Origin: an uncultured Gemmatimonadota bacterium
GTDB taxonomy: Bacteria > Gemmatimonadota > Gemmatimonadetes > Gemmatimonadales > Gemmatimonadaceae
Direction: 5' to 3'
Length of the DNA stretch: 16,612 nt
Assembly: GCA_946887155.1 (NCBI GenBank)
Contig: CAMPKM010000020.1
Location: forward strand, 1-16,612
The notes below the pieces were generated by a model. The model was not told the origin of the DNA and did no database searches. It worked only from the letters and a program-made list of their open reading frames with translations. This document shows, in pieces, positions 14,250 through 16,612 of the stretch (position 1 is the stretch's first letter; every line of letters begins with the position of its first letter). The translations under genes and the position numbers were made by a program.

Positions 14250-14588
14250 CTAGTCGCGGGTGGGGTGTTCGAGGACCGCGTTTCGCGCCTGTTCGAGTCT
14301 CTCGACATAACGAGCAACGGATTCGTCCGCTCGACGCTGCGGAAGGGCAAAGTGCACATCATCGGGCTGGGTAGTGTTTCCGTCGGGTCCCTCGTCGACC
14401 ATGAGGTCGCCTCCGCGGGTTTGCACGGCGACCTCGAATCGCTCGACAGCTTCAATGATCTGGACAAGGTCGTCAGGCGTTTCGTCGCCACTCAGCCAGA
14501 TGCCGAGTTCCCCCAGCTTGTTCGCGACTTCCCTCGATACACGCTGCACGTCTTCCCGCTGATTGAGGTCCTCGCCCGGGTTCGTCAT
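14250..14588 (-). CDS. Small conserved soluble protein, 112 aa
   Basis: A 112-residue frame with no signal or membrane segment. Residues 13-55 are helical ('DVQRVSREVANKLGELGIWL', 'ETPDDLVQIIEAVERFEVAV'), followed by a conserved-looking block TRGGDLMVDEGPDG and 'QPDDVHFALPQRRADESVARYVERLEQA'. From memory, this 'RGGDLMVDE..PDD..F.LP.R..DE' pattern occurs in short hypothetical proteins of several bacterial phyla with no assigned function. The opposite-strand frame (14265-14621) has no such pattern and is discarded. The gene is divergent from the serine hydrolase gene, with a 96-bp gap. The start codon lacks a clear ribosome-binding site. Confidence 0.7.
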   Translation of the reverse strand: MTNPGEDLNQREDVQRVSREVANKLGELGIWLSGDETPDDLVQIIEAVERFEVAVQTRGGDLMVDEGPDGNTTQPDDVHFALPQRRADESVARYVERLEQARNAVLEHPTRD

Positions 14589-14684
14589 AGTCCGTCCGCG
14601 TCAATTGTTCAGTACCTGTAACCCTGCGCGTTGTAGAGGTTCGACTCGCTTGACGAGCGGGGCCGCAAGGTCGCACGTTTCCGC

Positions 14685-15854
14685 ATGAGGTTTCTCGCCG
14701 CGATAACGATGCTTCTGCTGCCGGCACTGGCGGCGGGCCAGGAACCTGCGCGATGGGCTGAATTTACCCGGGTCTTCCAGGCGTATGCCGACAGCGACCA
14801 GGTCGTCGGCGCGAGTGTCGTGCTGACGGAAAACGGTCGCGTCACTGGCCGCTACAGTACCGGCTTCGCCGACAGGGACAAACGCCAGCCGGTGGATTCG
14901 CAGACGATCTTCCACTGGGGATCCATCACCAAGTCGTTGACGGCCATCGGCATCATGCAGCTGCGCGACCGCGGCAAGCTGTCGCTCGACGACCGGATCG
15001 TGCGCTGGGTACCGGAGCTGCGCACGATGCATGATCCCTTCGGCATGATGGATAGCATAACGATCCGCATGCTGCTCTCGCACACGGCCGGTTTCCAGAA
15101 CGGGACGTGGCCCTATGGCAATGGCCAGCCGTGGGAGCCGTTCGAACCGACGACCTGGAACCAGCTCGTTGCGTTGATGCCGTACCAGCGACTCCTGTTC
15201 CGACCGGGATCGCGGTACGGGTATTCGAATCCAGCCTTCATCTACCTGGCGCGCGTCATCGAGCAGATCACCGGCGACCCGTGGGACGCGTACGTGCAGA
15301 AGAACATCTTCGCGCCGCTCGAGCTCAGGCGCAGTTACTTCCGGAGCACGCCGTATTTCCTGGCGGCGTATCGGTCACACAACTACAACGTGCGCCGCGA
15401 TTCGGCCGGCCAGTCGCGCGTGGTGGACAACGGGGCCGACTTCGACCCCGGGATCACGTCGCCTAACGGTGCGTGGAACGCGCCACTGGACGACCTGGTG
15501 CAGTACACGGCCTTCCTGACCAACGCGATGACGCCGGGGATGTCGCGCGAGCGGTACGATATCGTTCTCCCGCGGAAGAGCCTCGAAGAGATGTGGCAGC
15601 CGGGGAAGCCGATGGCGCAGGGGTACGAGTCGAATCCGCAGCAATGGATGGGCCTTTCCTTCTTCATCCGCGACCGCGACGGGCAACGGATATTCGGCCA
15701 CACCGGAAGCCAGGCCGGATTTCGCGCCTTCTTCTACTTCGCTCCGTCGAACGGGAAGGCGATCATCGCTGCCTTCAACACGACCAACTCGGCCGCACCC
15801 GCCAGCGCGTTGCAGCGCCGGATGCAGGAAGCGGCGCTGGATCTGTTGCGATAA
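14685..15854 (+). CDS. Class C beta-lactamase-like serine hydrolase, exported
   Basis: The product is 389 aa with a Sec signal peptide (MRFLAAITMLLLPALAAG, cleaved near residue 19). The three catalytic motifs of the Beta-lactamase/penicillin-binding transpeptidase-like family are intact: S80-I-T-K83 in 'HWGSITKSLTAIGIMQL', Y180-S-N182 in 'SRYGYSNPAFIYLA', and H339-T-G341 in 'FGHTGSQAGF'. The 'LLSHTAGF' segment at 130-137 is also typical. Members are D-aminopeptidases, esterases or peptidoglycan-processing enzymes; sequence alone does not show antibiotic hydrolysis, and the HTG (not KTG) motif favours an esterase or peptidase type. It acts in the periplasm or outside the cell. No promoter or strong Shine-Dalgarno is evident in the 96-bp upstream gap. 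Confidence 0.94.
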   Translation: MRFLAAITMLLLPALAAGQEPARWAEFTRVFQAYADSDQVVGASVVLTENGRVTGRYSTGFADRDKRQPVDSQTIFHWGSITKSLTAIGIMQLRDRGKLSLDDRIVRWVPELRTMHDPFGMMDSITIRMLLSHTAGFQNGTWPYGNGQPWEPFEPTTWNQLVALMPYQRLLFRPGSRYGYSNPAFIYLARVIEQITGDPWDAYVQKNIFAPLELRRSYFRSTPYFLAAYRSHNYNVRRDSAGQSRVVDNGADFDPGITSPNGAWNAPLDDLVQYTAFLTNAMTPGMSRERYDIVLPRKSLEEMWQPGKPMAQGYESNPQQWMGLSFFIRDRDGQRIFGHTGSQAGFRAFFYFAPSNGKAIIAAFNTTNSAAPASALQRRMQEAALDLLR

Positions 15855-15871
15855 GAGCGATTTGCGCGGCA

Positions 15872-15936
15872 GGACGAACGGCTGGAGAACCGAGTCGCTG
15901 CGGATAGCACGAATCGACGCGGATCCGATTTCCGTG
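15872..15936 (+). repeat. Dispersed intergenic repeat, single arm (copy 4)
   Basis: Starting 18 bp after the serine-hydrolase stop codon, the sequence AACGGCTGGAGAACCGAGTC, then GCTGCGGAT, CGAATCGACGCGGAT and ATTTCCGT repeats copy 3 almost base for base. The GGTCAAC block is altered to GGACGAAC. It has the same orientation as the upstream gene and fills most of the 92-bp gap to the convergent agmatinase-family gene. Confidence 0.82.
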
Positions 15937-15946
15937 GTCGGCGCTC

Positions 15947-16612
15947 CTACCCGGCGCGCGCGCTTACCATCTTCGCGGCAAGTTCCTGGACCAGCTTCGC
16001 GGCAACCAGGGCGGTCAGATCACTGACGTCGCGCGAGGGATTGTACTCGACGACGTCGGCGCCCACGATCTCACCGCCGATATCCTGTATGAGGCCGATG
16101 ACTTCACGCACGGTGAGGCCGCCGGGTTCACGATGGGAGACGCCCGGTGTATGTGCTGGATCGATCCCGTCGAGATCGATTGACACATAGATCGGACCGG
16201 AATCGAGTGAGGGCCGCTCACCGCGCGACCAGGCGCGCATGTCGATGACTTCCACGCCATACCGATCGGCTTGCTCGCGTTGATGGCCGTTCATCGCCCG
16301 GATGCCCGCCTGGACGAGCCGGGTGGCCAGCTTCTCCTCCATGATGCGGGCGAACGGCGTTGCGTGCGTGTAGCGATCCCCGTCGTACACGTCGTACAGA
16401 TCGGGATGGGCGTCGATGTGCAGGATGCTCACCGGGCCGTGCGCGGCGTGAATCGCACGCAGGACCGGATACGTGACGGCGTGATCACCGCCTAACGCCA
16501 ACGGCCGCGCGCCATCGGCGATGAGGGTTGCCACGCCGGCCTCGACGCGTGCCCGCGTTTCAGCCGCATCGGGGAACACAGGTACGTCGCCGGCGTCGGT
16601 CAACCATCCGGC
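15947..16612 (-). CDS. Agmatinase / arginase family (ureohydrolase), 5' end missing
   Basis: About 221 codons are visible, ending at TAG 15947-15949; the frame is still open at the right edge, so the N-terminus lies outside. A TTG at 16601-16603 should not be taken as the start. The binuclear manganese site of ureohydrolases is complete in the visible part: GGDH, DAHPD (within 'HIDAHPDLYDVYDGDRYTHA') and SIDLDGIDPAHTPGVSHREP. The 'DGDRYTHATPF' segment and the closing 'GADVVEYNPSRDVSDLTALVA' resemble agmatinase (SpeB-like) more than arginase. Agmatinases release urea from agmatine to give putrescine, but the family also contains guanidinobutyrase and other guanidino-hydrolases, so the substrate is not certain. 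Cytoplasmic; no operon partner is seen in the window. Confidence 0.93.
   Translation of the reverse strand, partial: AGWLTDAGDVPVFPDAAETRARVEAGVATLIADGARPLALGGDHAVTYPVLRAIHAAHGPVSILHIDAHPDLYDVYDGDRYTHATPFARIMEEKLATRLVQAGIRAMNGHQREQADRYGVEVIDMRAWSRGERPSLDSGPIYVSIDLDGIDPAHTPGVSHREPGGLTVREVIGLIQDIGGEIVGADVVEYNPSRDVSDLTALVAAKLVQELAAKMVSARAG

Noticed and set aside
14265..14621. 118-codon + strand frame opposite the small conserved gene
   Set aside because: The minus-strand frame has the more protein-like composition and a recalled conserved pattern; both cannot easily be real.
14589..14684. tRNA-like GGTTCGACTC in the gap before the serine hydrolase
   Set aside because: Only a T-loop-like string is present; no acceptor, D or anticodon stems can be formed around it.

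Overview
The window is a high-GC bacterial chromosomal segment. It most likely comes from a Gemmatimonadota (Gemmatimonadetes) genome; Acidobacteriota is a weaker alternative. The evidence is a sortilin/VPS10-like Asp-box protein of about 1,065 residues, secreted DUF885 and class C serine hydrolases, a periplasmic DinB-like protein, many exported proteins with weak Shine-Dalgarno sites, and an enriched CGTTAGG DNA word. There are no rRNA or tRNA genes, no transposase or integrase gene and no CRISPR array. Most genes are ordinary for such a genome; the least explained content lies between them.

Layout. 1-172 (-): 5' end of an exported DinB-like protein. 320-472 (+): a 50-residue very basic protein. 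497-1913 (-): an ECF sigma factor and, overlapping it, a one-helix membrane protein with TolC-like coiled-coil repeats. This pair is bracketed by GGGTC-N-GACCC palindromes. 2069-3883 (+): a palindromic operator, a DUF2236/MpaB-like protein and an esterase lipoprotein 1 bp downstream. 3961-5787 (+): a Tat-type DUF885 zinc-peptidase-like lipoprotein. 5832-6341 (-) and 6428-7066 (+): a four-helix membrane protein divergent from a YceH/DUF480 protein. 7341-8000 (+): a ferritin-like/DUF892-type protein. 8050-8928 (-) and 9071-10411 (+): a TetR regulator divergent from an outer-membrane beta-barrel and a DUF2306 membrane protein, with a consensus promoter and two 15-bp palindromes between them. 10412-10928: a repeat cluster. 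10929-14126 (+): the VPS10/sortilin-like protein. 14250-14588 (-): a small soluble conserved protein. 14685-15854 (+): a class C beta-lactamase-like serine hydrolase. 15947-16612 (-): an agmatinase-family protein cut by the window end.

Regulation. Three regulatory units can be read from sequence. (1) An ECF sigma operon whose second gene looks like a non-classical membrane partner. (2) A TetR-controlled membrane operon with two operators two helical turns apart. (3) A DUF2236-lipoprotein operon under a 23-bp palindrome.

Repeats. One family of about 55-bp units (GGTCAAC ... CGAGTC ... GCGAAT ... ACGCGGAT) lies behind four + strand genes, always in the same orientation as the upstream gene. 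It occurs as single arms and as head-to-head pairs forming hairpins of about 107-109 bp. One copy has replaced the 3' coding end of the DUF2306 gene. The family and the CGTTAGG word are the best candidates for undescribed biology here.
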